NCBI GenBank assembly: GCA_017509605.1
Contig: JAFWPH010000037.1
Span: 124,001 to 188,000 of the forward strand
From: Bacteroidaceae bacterium
GTDB lineage: Bacteria; Bacteroidota; Bacteroidia; Bacteroidales; Bacteroidaceae
DNA: 64,000 bases
Direction of reading: 5' to 3'
Below are positions 24,903 to 34,106 of this stretch, one piece after another; position 1 is the first letter of the stretch, and the number at the start of each line of letters is the position of its first letter. Position numbers and translations under genes: made by a program. The notes beneath the pieces are model-generated. The model did not search any database. It saw only the letters and a list, made by a program, of their open reading frames with translations, and was not told where the DNA came from.

Positions 24903-25012
24903 TTGTTTTTGTTCAGGCTTTTCGCTACATTAGTTCAGTTATCCCGATTCCTTTATAGTATAATAAGGAGAGGTTACAGTTCAGTTTATTCTTAATAAGT
25001 CAAAGTCAGAAT

Positions 25013-27616
25013 ATGGTAAAATTAAATGACAATCAGGATTTGGCACCTGAGAAAACCACCGTCAGCAAAGGATTAAACATCAATCCTATTGATATTGTAA
25101 AGTATCTGCTGGTCAACTGGTTCTGGTATGTCATCTCATTCGCTATCTTCATGGGATACGCATGGTATAAGTATTCCACCACTCCTTATTCCTATTCCAG
25201 CCGTGGTTCTGTGATCTTCAAGAATCTCGGTGTGGTAGCGGGTATGGATCGTTTCAGGAACTACACCCAATCGGTCAATATCTCTAACGAGATACTTCTT
25301 TTCAAGTCCACAAAACTGATGCACGACGCTGTTGTCGCTCTTCATGCTGAGGTGAGTTATACAGTGATGGACTACATGCGTGTCAAGGAACTATATACTC
25401 AGTCACCGGTGAAAATCACTTTCCATGATGTGGATGAAAGCATGGTACTGAGCCTGAAGGTCACCCCGATTTCGAAGACCAAGGTGAAGTTGTCCGACTT
25501 CTCCATGGGCTCAAGCCCTGACCTTATTGCCAAGCTGGGCACCACGGTAAAGACGCCGGTAGGTATCATTACCATCACCCCCACGCTGTATTATTCGTCC
25601 GAATGGTACCGCACCCCGGTTACGGTGACGAAGAAGAACGTGAATGCCTTCGTGAGCGAGATTTCACCCAAGTTGGTCATCACCCAAGCCGAAATTGCCG
25701 ACCCGCGCGCTTCTCTGATGGGTACTTCTATGGTCTCATCGTCCATTCTCAACATGACACTTACCGATTATTCAGCAGTTAGGGCTGAGGATATCCTCAA
25801 TATGCTGATCACGTTCTACAATGAACAGACCATACGGGACAAGAACATGGCTGCTGTGACCACCTCCAATTTCATCAACGACCGTTTGGAGATTATCTCA
25901 AAAGAGTTGAGTGGTGTGGAGAGCGAGATAGAACAATATAAGGTGTCGCACAATATTGTGGACATCAGTTCCGAAGCAAACACCGCGTTGGCGGAACGCA
26001 ACTCCTATACCAACCAGACCAAGGACCTTCTGGTTCAGGCTAAGCAGGTCAGCGCCATGCGTGACTATTTGAACGACCCGTCGAAGGACATGGAACTCAT
26101 CCCTACCAACACGGGCATTGGTGATGGTATGGTGGAGTCTCAAATTGCGCAATACAACAATGCCAAAATGCGTCGAGACAAACTGCTTGAGGAGAGTAGC
26201 GACAAGAACCCTGTGGTGCAGGAGCTCAATAAGTCACTTCAGGCCATGAAACAAGGTATTATCCGTGCTGTGGATAATAAGAACAACAACCTCAACGTTC
26301 ATTTGAGCAACATACAGAGTCGTGCTGGTGAGGCACGTTCACGTGTGTCAAACGTACCTAAGAAACAGCGCGAGATGCTTACCATTGAGCGTCAGCAGCA
26401 CATCAAGCAGGAGCTTTACCTTTATCTCCTCAACAAACGTGAGGAGAATGAGTTGGCACAGGCCTCCACTCAGTCCGACGCCCGTATCGTTGAACCCGCT
26501 CGTGGCAGTGATGTACCAGTGTCGCCTATTCTGACCAAGGACTTGGGCAAGAACGCCATGTACGCCTTCTTGATCCCGACAGGCTGCCTCCTCTTCTTCA
26601 TGTTTTTCGACACCCGTATCAAAGACCGTAAGGATATTGAGGACTTGACCACTGTTCCATTCCTTGGTGAGATACCCAATGACAAGAACAAGGCCAAACT
26701 TAACAAACTCGGCGTGAAGAGTAAGGATAGCATTGTCTCTGTGAAAGCACAGGGGCGTGACCTCATCTCCGAGGCATTCCGAATCATCCGTACCAACATG
26801 GACTTCATGCGTGTCAACACCAAGGATATGAAGGTTGTCACTTTCAGTTCGTTTGGTGCATCTTCGGGTAAGACATACATCTCGAGCAACCTTGCTGCCA
26901 CTTTCGCCCAGACCAGCAAAAAAGTGGTGCTTGTCGATCTCGATATCCGTAAAGGAACATTGACCTCTGCTTTGCGTGGTCGTAAGGCGGCAGGTGTGAC
27001 CACCTATCTGACTGGTCATGCCACCATTGACGACATCATCCAGAAAGATGCGCTATGTACCAACCTCGACGTGGTAACTGCCGGAGCTACGGCGCCGAAC
27101 CCAGCAGAACTGTTGTTGAGTGATGGTCTTGACAAGATGATCGATGAGTTGAAGAAAAGATACGACTATGTGTTCCTCGACAATGTGCCCTACGGTTTGG
27201 TGGCCGATGCGGCTATTACTAACCGTGTGGCCGACCTGACCATCTTCGTCATCCGCGTGGGCCGTCTCGACCGTCGTATGATGCCTGAGATTGAGAAGAT
27301 ATACAGAAGTGGCAAGTTGAACAACATGTGTTTGATTCTCAATGGCTCCATTATTCGTCAGTTGGGCTACAGTTATGGTTACGGCTACGGATATGGTTAC
27401 GGCTACGGATATGGTTATGGCTACGGTTATGGTTATGGCAGTGGTTATGGCGAGGAGAAGAAATCGATATGGCAACGTCTTTTTGGCAAGAAGAAAGAAG
27501 AAGAACACCATCATCACCACCATCACCATCACAGCAGTGAGAATGGTGAAAACTCCTCGGTTGCAGATAATGAGTCAACAGCCGAAAACAACATATCTGA
27601 TACAGATAACGCATAA
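25013..27616 (+). CDS. Wzc-like chain-length determinant and BY-type tyrosine kinase
   Basis: The 867-residue inner-membrane protein controls chain length and export. A Wzz domain begins after a helix at about residues 30-50 and continues through a coiled-coil periplasmic region to a second helix near 510-530 (YAFLIPTGCLLFFMFF). The kinase domain has Walker A GASSGKT (K620), Walker A' VVLVDLDIRKG and Walker B YVFLDNVPYGL. The tail is remarkable: residues 786-812 carry 13 Tyr, eleven of them in consecutive Tyr-Gly pairs, as the autophosphorylation cluster, and residues 832-840 are nine His in a row, followed by an acidic Ser/Asn-rich end. The CpsB-like phosphatase gene follows two bases on. 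Both tail features are native codon mixtures, not a tag. Confidence 0.93.
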   Translation: MVKLNDNQDLAPEKTTVSKGLNINPIDIVKYLLVNWFWYVISFAIFMGYAWYKYSTTPYSYSSRGSVIFKNLGVVAGMDRFRNYTQSVNISNEILLFKSTKLMHDAVVALHAEVSYTVMDYMRVKELYTQSPVKITFHDVDESMVLSLKVTPISKTKVKLSDFSMGSSPDLIAKLGTTVKTPVGIITITPTLYYSSEWYRTPVTVTKKNVNAFVSEISPKLVITQAEIADPRASLMGTSMVSSSILNMTLTDYSAVRAEDILNMLITFYNEQTIRDKNMAAVTTSNFINDRLEIISKELSGVESEIEQYKVSHNIVDISSEANTALAERNSYTNQTKDLLVQAKQVSAMRDYLNDPSKDMELIPTNTGIGDGMVESQIAQYNNAKMRRDKLLEESSDKNPVVQELNKSLQAMKQGIIRAVDNKNNNLNVHLSNIQSRAGEARSRVSNVPKKQREMLTIERQQHIKQELYLYLLNKREENELAQASTQSDARIVEPARGSDVPVSPILTKDLGKNAMYAFLIPTGCLLFFMFFDTRIKDRKDIEDLTTVPFLGEIPNDKNKAKLNKLGVKSKDSIVSVKAQGRDLISEAFRIIRTNMDFMRVNTKDMKVVTFSSFGASSGKTYISSNLAATFAQTSKKVVLVDLDIRKGTLTSALRGRKAAGVTTYLTGHATIDDIIQKDALCTNLDVVTAGATAPNPAELLLSDGLDKMIDELKKRYDYVFLDNVPYGLVADAAITNRVADLTIFVIRVGRLDRRMMPEIEKIYRSGKLNNMCLILNGSIIRQLGYSYGYGYGYGYGYGYGYGYGYGYGSGYGEEKKSIWQRLFGKKKEEEHHHHHHHHHSSENGENSSVADNESTAENNISDTDNA
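27377..27448 (+). repeat. Four 18-bp coding repeats (Tyr-Gly tail)
   Basis: Units at 27377, 27395, 27413 and 27431 each encode three Gly-Tyr pairs (the last one has a Ser). The first two units are identical (ggttacggctacggatat). Slippage would change the number of tyrosines in frame. Confidence 0.85.
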
Positions 27617-27618
27617 TC

Positions 27619-28338
27619 ATGTTAGGATTCAAGAGAAAATACAAACTGCTTGAGTCCGGGATACTGAGGGGAGCGACTGATATCCATTGTCATGTCCTCC
27701 CCGGTGTGGATGACGGCTCACCAGACATCGACACCAGTTTCCAGCTACTCGAGTTCATGTCAGAACGGATAGGCTACAGTAAGGTGTGGCTTACCCCTCA
27801 TGTCATGCGTGATTTACATAACACGGCAGAGAAAGTCTCCGCCGTGTTTTCAACGTTAAAAGAGAACTACTCAGGAAGTGTTGAATTACGCTTGGCTTCT
27901 GAGTACATGATGGATGAGGGATTCAAGGAACGTCTGACCACAGACCCCTTGCGTCTTGGTTCGGAGCACCTGTTGGTGGAGACTTCATACATGAATCCAC
28001 CGGTTAGGCTTGACGACATCCTGATGAGTGTGTGGGAGGCGGGTTTCCGTCCTCTCATCGCTCATCCAGAACGTTACATGTACATGGGTAAAAAGGACTA
28101 CGAGCATTTGAAGGAGTATGGCTTTGATTTCCAGCTCAACATCATGTCGCTATCGGGGTATTATGGAGCCCGTCCCAAGGCTGTGGCTTTTAAATTGCTG
28201 GAGCAAGGCATGTATGACTATGTGGGTAGCGACTTGCACCACCTTGATGTCTACCAACCTATGATGGAGAAGATGAAACTCACAAAGAGCCATCTTGACG
28301 CCTTAGATGAACTTTTGGCGAACAACAACTATATCTAA
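27619..28338 (+). CDS. CpsB/YwqE-like PHP-fold tyrosine-protein phosphatase
   Basis: The 239-residue cytoplasmic enzyme is expected to dephosphorylate the Tyr tail of the kinase just upstream. Metal-binding PHP motifs are DIHCHVLPGVDDGS (His23, His25), LTPHVM, the Glu of ASEYMMDEG, IAHPERY and GSDLHH near the end. The start lies two bases after the kinase stop, and the 3' end overlaps the next gene by 32 bases, so the three are coupled. The length is usual for the family. Confidence 0.92.
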   Translation: MLGFKRKYKLLESGILRGATDIHCHVLPGVDDGSPDIDTSFQLLEFMSERIGYSKVWLTPHVMRDLHNTAEKVSAVFSTLKENYSGSVELRLASEYMMDEGFKERLTTDPLRLGSEHLLVETSYMNPPVRLDDILMSVWEAGFRPLIAHPERYMYMGKKDYEHLKEYGFDFQLNIMSLSGYYGARPKAVAFKLLEQGMYDYVGSDLHHLDVYQPMMEKMKLTKSHLDALDELLANNNYI

Positions 28339-29326
28339 GAGCCTGTCCGCGTTCTTTCTCTGCTGCTCATTGCTGCTCATGGCCCTTTCTTGGCCTGGTG
28401 GTTCCTTCAGTGCGGCATTGGAATTGCTTGCTCTTTGTGGCTATTATGTCATTGCTGCCGACTTGGTGTTGTTGCTATGGCATGTGTTACGTCGCATGCG
28501 TCAGTTTATAGTCATTGACTTGCTGTCCACCCTGTTCGCATTGTTTCCTGTACTTGTTCATTTCCCCTTTAGTTTCAAATCAGGTGACGAGAATTCCCAG
28601 CCTTTGACTATCGTTTCGTGGAATGTTGACAATTTCCTCCTCGAACCACAGTGTCTGGATGACCTGTCGTTGAAGATATTGAATGAGGGCCCTGATATCA
28701 TCTGCCTCCAGGAGCGTCCACATCAGCATCTGATGTCGAAAGCCACCATCACTTCGCGTTTCCCAGACCATCCCTATGTTGTGTACAATGAGCGTGAGGA
28801 CGAAGTGCTGAACTTGATGGTTCTTTCGAAATACCCATTGAATACGGCCAGGACCTTTTATTTCCCCGGTTCCTACAACAAGTTCATGGCGGTTGACGTG
28901 GCTGTCGGTGACAAGAGTTTCCGACTCTATAACGTGCACCTGCAGACGACGAGCGTCTCGGACAATGCAGCCTCCTCACTTACCGATAAGTTGAAGTTGG
29001 TCATTGCCAACGCTGAATCCCGCAATAAACAAGCCGATATTCTCTCTGCCGAAATCGAGTCGTATGGTGAAGGTAATGTTGTTGTCTGCGGTGATTTCAA
29101 CTCTTCCATTTTTGGCTATTCATGTCAGACTGTGGCACATGGTATGAACGATGCAACAAGCCACAGCCCTTTGTCCCTTGTGCAGTCTTCATTCGTGAAA
29201 ATACCCATCTTGCCCAAAATTGACCAAATGTTCTATAAGGGCGGTGTGGATTGCGAGGACTATGACCTGATTGAGGGTGGATGGACAGACCACAAGATGC
29301 AAAAAGGCCAGTATCGTATCAAATAG
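28307..29326 (+). CDS. Membrane-anchored endonuclease/exonuclease/phosphatase-fold protein
   Basis: The 339-residue protein begins with three membrane helices (about residues 12-32, 38-60 and 70-88). The rest is an EEP domain with SWNVDNF, ICLQERPHQH (catalytic Glu), YNVHLQTT, CGDFNSS and WTDHKMQ (catalytic Asp-His), all key residues present. It faces the periplasm or cytoplasm depending on topology; substrates in the fold include nucleic acids, phosphoinositides and phosphodiesters. It starts inside the end of the phosphatase gene in another frame (32-base overlap). Its presence in a polysaccharide locus is unexplained; a lipid or sugar phosphodiester substrate is a guess. Confidence 0.82.
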   Translation: MNFWRTTTISKSLSAFFLCCSLLLMALSWPGGSFSAALELLALCGYYVIAADLVLLLWHVLRRMRQFIVIDLLSTLFALFPVLVHFPFSFKSGDENSQPLTIVSWNVDNFLLEPQCLDDLSLKILNEGPDIICLQERPHQHLMSKATITSRFPDHPYVVYNEREDEVLNLMVLSKYPLNTARTFYFPGSYNKFMAVDVAVGDKSFRLYNVHLQTTSVSDNAASSLTDKLKLVIANAESRNKQADILSAEIESYGEGNVVVCGDFNSSIFGYSCQTVAHGMNDATSHSPLSLVQSSFVKIPILPKIDQMFYKGGVDCEDYDLIEGGWTDHKMQKGQYRIK

Positions 29327-29381
29327 GCATCTTACGGCGCATCGACTTTTCTCTGAGCGGCAGTCATGCCGCATCTTTTGA

Positions 29382-30542
29382 ATGAAAAAGATACTGTTTG
29401 TCATCGACTCATTAAATTGCGGAGGGGCGGAAAGGAGTCTTTTATCTCTTCTTTCCGTACTTGATTCCACCAAGTACGAGAAACACCTGTGGGTTCTCCA
29501 TCCTGGTGGTGTGCTCGACAAAGTTGTTCCATCAGATGTGACTATAGAGCAGCAGCCAGTCTATAATAAACTCCATCATTGGTTGTACCGTCTGGCTCAT
29601 GCTTTTTTTTCTGTCCGATGGCGACAGAACCGAAAGAAGAATCATAAGTGCCACCATGCAGAGGTGTTTTGGCAGTCGTGTGGCTTTATTACAAAAGGCC
29701 TTGACAAATCTTTCGATATCGCGGTGGCTTATCAGCAGGGCATTCCCACTTATCTTGTCGCATCAAAGATTCATGCTCGTGTGAAAGTGGCCTGGATCAA
29801 TACCGATATCAAGTCGGCTGGCTACGATATTCCTTATAATGTCTCTTTTTACGACAAGATGCATTATATCGTATGCGTGTCTGACATGTTGGAGGGGATG
29901 GTGAAAGGCTACATGTCACAGTTCACTGACAAGATACGTTGTGTATATGATATTGTCAGTCCTGAAATGGTGAGGAAGATGGCTTCGGAGCCCGTTGCTG
30001 AGCTTGAGGACTGTCCTTCTGGACGGATTGTCTTGACGACGGTGGCTCGTATGGCTTATCTGAAGAACTATCCTTTGGCTGTCAAGACGGCAGCGTTGCT
30101 CCGTCAACGTGGTTTGGATTTCATTTGGTTCTTTGTTGGTGACGGGTCAAAGTTAGGTCAGATCCGTCGTATGATTCACGAGAGTCATCTCAACGATTGT
30201 GTGCTTGCGCTTGGTCTCAGACTTAATCCCTATCCCTACATCAAGGCATGCGATATCTATGTCCAGACTTCATTGCACGAAGGTTTCGGATTGACCATAG
30301 CCGAAGCAAAGATGTTGTGCAAACCGATTGTCAGCACAAATTTCGAAGTGGTCTATAACCAGTTGGAAGACGGTGTGAACGGACTGATCGCCAAGATGAC
30401 CCCGGAGTCACTTGCCGATGCAATCTGTACGTTGGCCAACGACAGTGGAATGCGTACTCGTTATTCCTCTGTCCTTAAAGGAAGTGTTGACAACAACGCT
30501 TCCACCGAACTTAAGAAAATAGAGGAGATGTTCCAGATATGA
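29382..30542 (+). CDS. Family 4 glycosyltransferase (A)
   Basis: The 386-residue GT-B enzyme has the N-terminal glycine-rich acceptor loop IDSLNCGGAERSLLSLL, and the C-terminal donor domain TVARMAYLKNYPLAV, GDGSKLGQIR and HEGFGLTIAEAK, with the E-x7-E pair of retaining GT4 enzymes. It should add a sugar to the lipid-linked repeat unit on the cytoplasmic face. It overlaps the pyruvyltransferase gene by four bases (ATGA). Confidence 0.88.
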   Translation: MKKILFVIDSLNCGGAERSLLSLLSVLDSTKYEKHLWVLHPGGVLDKVVPSDVTIEQQPVYNKLHHWLYRLAHAFFSVRWRQNRKKNHKCHHAEVFWQSCGFITKGLDKSFDIAVAYQQGIPTYLVASKIHARVKVAWINTDIKSAGYDIPYNVSFYDKMHYIVCVSDMLEGMVKGYMSQFTDKIRCVYDIVSPEMVRKMASEPVAELEDCPSGRIVLTTVARMAYLKNYPLAVKTAALLRQRGLDFIWFFVGDGSKLGQIRRMIHESHLNDCVLALGLRLNPYPYIKACDIYVQTSLHEGFGLTIAEAKMLCKPIVSTNFEVVYNQLEDGVNGLIAKMTPESLADAICTLANDSGMRTRYSSVLKGSVDNNASTELKKIEEMFQI

Positions 30543-31660
30543 GGGCGTTGGACATCAAGATTGTAACCTGTCACGATGTCTATAACTTTGGCGCGTCGCT
30601 ACAGGTATATGCCTTACAGACTTATCTGGAAAGGATGGGACATCATGTCCAGGTGGTGGATTACAAACCCAGCTACCAACCTCCCCGCAATACAAGGTTG
30701 TTTGCAATAGATCGTAGTAAAAATATATTGGTGGGCTTTGCCCAGATGCTTTACCGACTGCCACGTCGCTTGTTTCATATTGGAAGAAACCGTAAGTTCC
30801 GTCACTTCACCAAGTATTGCTTGCATCTCACTTCTGAATGTTACGACAAACAGCGTTTGCTATCGGCCGAAATAGATGCCGATGTGTTCATTGCCGGCAG
30901 CGACCAGATCTGGAACTGCATGTATCCGACAGGCCGTGATACTGTTTTCTATCTTGCTTTTGTGAAGACGGATGCGAGGAAGGTGGCATACGCTCCCAGT
31001 ATCTCCATCAATCATATCGAGCCGCGTTGGGAATCCATATACCAGCAGTATCTGCCTGATTTCGATTTCGTGTCAGTCAGGGAGAAGAGTTCCCTTCCTT
31101 TTCTCAAGAGCATGGGATGTGAGTACGCAGAGGTGGTTTGCGACCCGGTGTTGCTGTTCTCAGCCCAAGAGTGGAACGGTCTTTTCCCTCCCTGTTCGTT
31201 AGTGAAAGGACAGTATGTGCTAGTCTATGATTTCGATGACAACCGCCAGATTGCCGCAATCGCCAAGGCCATTGCAAAAGCCGAGCGGTTGAAGATAATC
31301 AATATCAGTATTGACACGCTAAGCGGATTGGGTACCAAATTTAGGAACATCGGTCCCAAGGAGTTCTTGTCACTGCTGTGGGGGGCCAGTTTTGTGGTGT
31401 CCTCATCCTATCATGCCACCTTATTTTCATTGCTATTCCATAAGCGCTTCTGTGTTGTCCGACGTGACCTTGACATCAACCTGCGTTTAGAGGACCTTGT
31501 TGACGATTATGGGCTTGGCGATAGAATCGTTTCGGAATACCATTCCTCTTTGCTCGATGAGATTGACTATCAGCAAGTGGATACCAAAATGCAGGCTCTA
31601 ACCGCATCCTCAAAAGATTATCTTGCCAGAGCACTTTGTTTCGACTCAGAAAAAGCGTGA
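30539..31660 (+). CDS. Polysaccharide pyruvyl transferase family protein
   Basis: The 373-residue protein belongs to the PS_pyruv_trans family (CsaB, WcaK, EpsO): TCHDVYNFGASLQVYALQTY at the start, FIAGSDQIWN in the middle, and SSYHATLFSLLFHKRF near the end, the last containing the conserved His of the phosphoenolpyruvate site. It probably puts a pyruvyl ketal on a hexose of the repeat unit, giving a negative charge, but the family also includes members of unproved activity. Both ends overlap neighbours by a few bases (ATGA at the start, GTGA at the end), so translation is coupled. Confidence 0.85.
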   Translation: MRALDIKIVTCHDVYNFGASLQVYALQTYLERMGHHVQVVDYKPSYQPPRNTRLFAIDRSKNILVGFAQMLYRLPRRLFHIGRNRKFRHFTKYCLHLTSECYDKQRLLSAEIDADVFIAGSDQIWNCMYPTGRDTVFYLAFVKTDARKVAYAPSISINHIEPRWESIYQQYLPDFDFVSVREKSSLPFLKSMGCEYAEVVCDPVLLFSAQEWNGLFPPCSLVKGQYVLVYDFDDNRQIAAIAKAIAKAERLKIINISIDTLSGLGTKFRNIGPKEFLSLLWGASFVVSSSYHATLFSLLFHKRFCVVRRDLDINLRLEDLVDDYGLGDRIVSEYHSSLLDEIDYQQVDTKMQALTASSKDYLARALCFDSEKA

Positions 31661-32877
31661 AGAAAAGATTATTCATTGCCATCCAGTATCTGGAGATAGG
31701 CGGTGCCGAACGTTCGCTCATCGGCCTGCTCAACGCCATTGACTACACCAAGTTCGATGTCGATCTTTTTGTCTATAAGCATACGGGCGAGTTCATGAAG
31801 CTGGTTCCTCCACAGGTTCGGCTCCTACCCGAGAACAAACGCTACGCAGCACTGTCACAACCCATTTCCCAAATTATCCGACGTGGTTATATCGACCTTG
31901 CCCTTGCGCGCCTTTACGCCCGGATTCCTGCCCGTAGGTTTGAGCGTCGTACAGGAGTCAAGGAACCGATAGCCATCTACCAGTATATTGCCAATTACAC
32001 TACGCCTCTGTTGCCTTCACTGGGCAAGTATGGCGAGTATGACCTTGCCATCAGTTTCCTTATTCCCCACAACATTGTGAGGGACAAGGTACGCGCCAAG
32101 CGCAAGTGCGCATGGATCCACACAGACTATTCCTTTGTAGATGTTGACGCCGAAGACGAATTGCCTGTGTGGGATGCTTACGATCATGTGGTGTCTATTT
32201 CCCCCGATGTGACCAAGGGGTTCCTTGGTAAGTTCCCTTCCTTGTCGAGTAAGATTATCCAGATAGAGAACATCCTTTCGGAGTCGTTTGTTAGGCAACA
32301 GGCCATGGATGGACTTGAAGATGTTGAGAAAGAAATCTCGTCGTTATGTGAGCGAGTAGGGGGTAAGAGTGTTGTCCGCCTGTGTTCTGTAGGTCGTTTT
32401 TCTTATCCCAAGGCATTTGACAGGGCTGTACACATCTGTAAGGCCCTGGTGGAACGTGGATGCGACGTATTGTGGTATGTGGTGGGTTATGGCGGAGACG
32501 AGCCTCTGATCCGCAGGGCTATTGTTGATACAGGCATGGAACTTCGATTCGTGCTTGTTGGGAAGAAGGAGAATCCCTACCCCTACATCAAGTCGTGCGA
32601 CATCTATGTGCAGCCTTCTCGTTACGAGGGCAATGCGGTGACCGTACGCGAGGCTCAGATCCTTTGCAAGCCTTGTGTCATCACAGCATACGCCACAGCT
32701 CACAGTCAGGTCTGTGACCGTGTCGACGGAGTGATTGTGCCTAACGAAGTGGAAGGCGCCGCCTCCGACCTGACTTCTTTCATAGCTGATAGTGCTTTGC
32801 AAGCCAGTATCAAGGAACATCTTTCACTTCATCACTATGGCAATGAACAAGAGGCCTTGAAAATCGATGCATTATGA
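31657..32877 (+). CDS. Family 4 glycosyltransferase (B)
   Basis: The 406-residue GT-B protein is best started at the GTG at 31657, which overlaps the preceding TGA (GTGA); a TTG further upstream would add seven residues unlike the family. Motifs are IGGAERSLIGLLNAID at the N-terminus, GRFSYPKAFDRAV and YEGNAVTVREAQ in the donor domain. It is similar in layout to the enzyme at 29382 (GGAERSL...) and may be a paralogue. The adjacent gene overlaps by four bases. Confidence 0.87.
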   Translation: MKKRLFIAIQYLEIGGAERSLIGLLNAIDYTKFDVDLFVYKHTGEFMKLVPPQVRLLPENKRYAALSQPISQIIRRGYIDLALARLYARIPARRFERRTGVKEPIAIYQYIANYTTPLLPSLGKYGEYDLAISFLIPHNIVRDKVRAKRKCAWIHTDYSFVDVDAEDELPVWDAYDHVVSISPDVTKGFLGKFPSLSSKIIQIENILSESFVRQQAMDGLEDVEKEISSLCERVGGKSVVRLCSVGRFSYPKAFDRAVHICKALVERGCDVLWYVVGYGGDEPLIRRAIVDTGMELRFVLVGKKENPYPYIKSCDIYVQPSRYEGNAVTVREAQILCKPCVITAYATAHSQVCDRVDGVIVPNEVEGAASDLTSFIADSALQASIKEHLSLHHYGNEQEALKIDAL

Positions 32878-33407
32878 TACGAACAATCCTTGTCATTCTT
32901 TACAACCTGATACGTATTGCGTTTGGTAAAGTATGTCATGGCGCCAGATACGCCGTTCATCCCCTCCAGCGTATCAGTCCATTCACCCCCTTGAAACTTT
33001 ATCAGCGCGGAAGGCTTGAGATTGGCCGCAACTGCGAGTTCGCACACGGATGCGACATTGAAGTATTCGATCATGCCACAATCTCAATAGGTGAGGGTAC
33101 TTACATGAACAGATATTGCATGCTCAGTGCCCATAGTGGTGTGAACGTCGGCAAACATTGTCTTTTTGGTGCAGGTGTCAAAGTATTCGATAACAACCAT
33201 ACCCATTCGCCAGAGAAAGGTGTGAGTACGCATCTCTCTTCTGCTCCTGTTGTCATAGGTGACAACTGTTGGTTGGCGTCAGATGTTGTGGTCCTAAAAG
33301 GAGTTACAATAGGTGACAATTGTGTTGTGGGTGCTGGTTGCGTGATCTACAAAGATCTCCCTGCTGGCAGTGTGGTTTATAACAAGCAAAATTTGGTTAT
33401 CAAGTGA
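32874..33407 (+). CDS. Left-handed beta-helix O-acyltransferase
   Basis: The 177-residue protein has hexapeptide repeats (IGEGTYMNRYC, VNVGKHCLFGAG, IGDNCWLASDVVVLKG, VTIGDNCVVGAG) with FDNNHTHSP carrying the probable catalytic His, as in the Maa/WbbJ type of acetyltransferases. It would acetylate a sugar of the repeat unit using acetyl-CoA in the cytoplasm. An N-terminal hydrophobic segment (TILVILYNLIRIAFG) may dock it to the membrane. It overlaps both neighbours by four bases. Confidence 0.88.
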   Translation: MIRTILVILYNLIRIAFGKVCHGARYAVHPLQRISPFTPLKLYQRGRLEIGRNCEFAHGCDIEVFDHATISIGEGTYMNRYCMLSAHSGVNVGKHCLFGAGVKVFDNNHTHSPEKGVSTHLSSAPVVIGDNCWLASDVVVLKGVTIGDNCVVGAGCVIYKDLPAGSVVYNKQNLVIK

Positions 33408-34096
33408 TCCCAAAGAAGATTCACTATTGCTGGTTTGGCGGAAAGGCAAAGCCGAAAGCCGTGCTCGACTGCATTGCTTCGTGGAGAAAGGTCTGTCCCG
33501 ATTATGAGATTGCGGAATGGAACGAGACCAATTTCGACGTTCATATCAATCCGTACTGTGAGCAGGCTTATTCGTTGAAGAAATGGGCCTTTGTGAGCGA
33601 TGTCGTAAGGGTGTATGCACTTTCAGTTCATGGAGGAATCTATATGGACACCGATGTGGAGGTTGTCCGCAATTTCGACGACCTTCTTCATTATACTGCC
33701 TTCTTCGGCTTTGAAGGCACTCAGTGGGTGGCTACGAGTACCATGGGTGCCGAGGCGGGCAACCACATTGTAGGGGAATTTATGGAACGTTATGCCGCCC
33801 GTCAATTCCTTAAGGACGACAACACGATGGACTTAGAGACTAATGTGCGGGCTTTGACAGCATTGTTGGTGTCCGAATATGGTGTGGTTCTCAATGGCCA
33901 GGAGCAAGACCGCGTTTATTTCCACCTTTTTCCCACAGACTATTTCACACCTTACGATTATATCTCAGGACGCATGCGGCAGACACCCAACACCCATACT
34001 ATCCATTGGTTTGGTCAGTCGTGGATTGACATCAAGTCATGGAGGTTGCGGTTGGCTCAGTTTTTCCACCGCATTATTGGAATGAAGATGAAATAA
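33404..34096 (+). CDS. Family 32-type (OCH1-like) glycosyltransferase
   Basis: The 230-residue enzyme starts at a GTG that overlaps the acyltransferase stop (GTGA). It has IPKKIHYCWFGGKAKP at the start, WRKVCPDYEIAEWNE, and the DxD metal motif in YMDTDVEVV, followed by HWFGQSW, all typical of capsular polysaccharide synthesis proteins with the Gly_transf_sug DxD region. The sugar transferred is unknown. Confidence 0.88.
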   Translation: MIPKKIHYCWFGGKAKPKAVLDCIASWRKVCPDYEIAEWNETNFDVHINPYCEQAYSLKKWAFVSDVVRVYALSVHGGIYMDTDVEVVRNFDDLLHYTAFFGFEGTQWVATSTMGAEAGNHIVGEFMERYAARQFLKDDNTMDLETNVRALTALLVSEYGVVLNGQEQDRVYFHLFPTDYFTPYDYISGRMRQTPNTHTIHWFGQSWIDIKSWRLRLAQFFHRIIGMKMK

Positions 34097-34106
34097 GACA
34101 TTCGCC

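Noticed and set aside
27506..27532. Nine-His stretch as an engineered tag or vector contamination
   Set aside because: It is internal to a natural gene with mixed CAC/CAT codons, followed by a normal acidic C-terminus and a natural downstream gene.
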